A DNA stretch of 42,882 nucleotides from Arthrobacter sp. SPG23 (GTDB lineage Bacteria; Actinomycetota; Actinomycetes; Actinomycetales; Micrococcaceae). Position numbers and translations under genes: made by a program. The notes beneath the pieces are model-generated. The model was not told the origin of the DNA and did not search any database. It saw only the letters and a list, made by a program, of their open reading frames with translations. Positions 42,222 to 42,882 of this stretch are shown in pieces (position 1 is the first letter of the stretch; each line of letters starts with the position of its first letter). The stretch is from the NCBI RefSeq assembly GCF_000876655.1, contig NZ_JYCN01000024.1:1-42882 (forward strand), in the 5' to 3' direction.

Positions 42222-42882
42222 TTAGTCGTTGCCGAGGCCGGCAGCGGAGACCGGGCTGCCCCCGGTTTGGGCGGTGACGCTGTTTAGGGCGGTGAGGTCG
42301 AAGATCCCGTTGATGTCCGCCTGCTTGGTGGTGCCGGCCTTCACGCCGTCCTCAAGCAGTTTCTTGTAGGTTCCGGCCAGCGGATCCACGGTAAAGACGA
42401 TGTTCTGCAGTGACCGATCGATGACGTCGGCCGGGAGTTCGGCACCTCCGGATTCCTTCAGGGCAGCATTCAGCTCGCTCGCCTTTTCCGCGGCCGGTGT
42501 GTTGTTGAGCCAGGCCACGGACTCGGCGTGGCCCTTCAGCAGGGCTTTGACGGTGTCCGGGTGGTCGGCGGCGAACTTCTTGTTCACGATCAGGATGGTG
42601 GTGGGGAACTCGCCCGGCTTGCCCGTCAGCGACCCGTCCCACAGATCCTTCTCGTCCACCAGGACCTTCGCGCCGGCCTGCAGCACCAGCCGGGACGCCC
42701 AGGGCTCGGGCAGCCACGCGCCGTCGAGCTTGCCGTCCTGGAACAGCTTCAGGGTCTGCGCGTTCTCGGTGGGGTTGATCGCCACGTCCCCGCTGCCGTC
42801 CGTGCCGGTCTTGTACCCCTGGCCGGCCAGCCACGCCCGCAGCGCCACATCCTGGGTCCCGCCGAGCTGCGGCGTGGACAGG
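42222..42882 (-). CDS. ABC importer substrate-binding protein, SsuA-like (5' end outside window)
   Basis: The C-terminal 219 or so residues of an NMT1/SsuA-type binding protein; the frame is open to the window edge, so the start and signal peptide lie outside. The first complete part reads STPQLGGTQDVALRAWLAGQGY, the conserved P-Q-x-G-x-T/S-x-D helix cap that holds the oxyanion end of the ligand in SsuA-like proteins. Later LDGAWLPEPWASRLV is the second-lobe motif. The ligand is likely an aliphatic sulfonate or related anion by family and by neighbouring sulfur-assimilation genes. Confidence 0.88.
   Translation of the reverse strand, partial: LSTPQLGGTQDVALRAWLAGQGYKTGTDGSGDVAINPTENAQTLKLFQDGKLDGAWLPEPWASRLVLQAGAKVLVDEKDLWDGSLTGKPGEFPTTILIVNKKFAADHPDTVKALLKGHAESVAWLNNTPAAEKASELNAALKESGGAELPADVIDRSLQNIVFTVDPLAGTYKKLLEDGVKAGTTKQADINGIFDLTALNSVTAQTGGSPVSAAGLGND

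Overview
The window is high-GC chromosomal DNA of an actinobacterium. The closest fit from gene content and protein style is the Micrococcaceae (Arthrobacter / Pseudarthrobacter type): mycobacterial-style FprA reductases, a DUF779 protein beside an acetaldehyde dehydrogenase, a poxvirus-type topoisomerase IB, Fur next to catalase, and a PucR-controlled GABA pathway. This is inference without database searches. I see no phage, insertion sequence, integrase, CRISPR array, rRNA or defence island. It reads as ordinary chromosome with about 43 protein genes and one tRNA, and I found no clearly new multigene system.

Region 1-8.1 kb: thioredoxin, a hotdog-fold thioesterase behind a 20-bp palindrome, a six-helix K+ channel broken by one missing base, a 530-bp AT-richer leader full of inverted repeats, a secreted LysM protein with a sortase-like C-terminal domain, tRNA-Tyr, a small secreted protein, YajQ, HtpX, an MFS exporter and an unrecognised protein. 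Region 8.1-10.1 kb is a fur-catalase operon with an AT-rich operator. Region 10.2-13.7 kb is an operon for a nitrate/sulfonate-family ABC importer (ATPase, two permeases, lipoprotein) with a LexA-type SOS box in its promoter region. Then come a DUF2461 gene and a TetR regulator whose start codon lies inside a perfect palindrome, beside an APC amino acid permease.

Region 17.0-21.6 kb is an alcohol/acetaldehyde oxidation set on the minus strand: GAF regulator, aldehyde dehydrogenase, Zn alcohol dehydrogenase, DUF779. It is followed by a first FprA-type ferredoxin-NADP reductase, topoisomerase IB, a RarD transporter and a double universal stress protein. Region 26.7-31.1 kb is a putrescine/GABA module (GabT, aminobutyraldehyde dehydrogenase, divergent PucR regulator). 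Region 31.2-33.1 kb holds a CynX-type MFS transporter coupled to a GntR/FCD regulator, then an AI-2E-family permease.

Region 34.5-36.7 kb is a small cluster of unknown function: a membrane protein diverging from a 103-aa protein, DUF1206 and SRPBCC genes. The right end (36.8-42.9 kb) looks sulfur/siroheme-related: a second FprA paralogue, a fused siroheme synthase (precorrin-2 dehydrogenase plus SUMT), an SRPBCC protein and a second ABC importer of the SsuABC family, running off the window edge.

The signals most worth a second look are not genes. They are a family of long palindromes at gene 3' ends with a shared arm (GCGCGAACnGnCAG), one arm copy of which forms the last codons of rarD; two places where a single missing G would explain a broken or shortened protein; several promoter palindromes that can be paired with adjacent regulators; and the sortase-like domain that keeps His and Cys but seems to lack the catalytic Arg.
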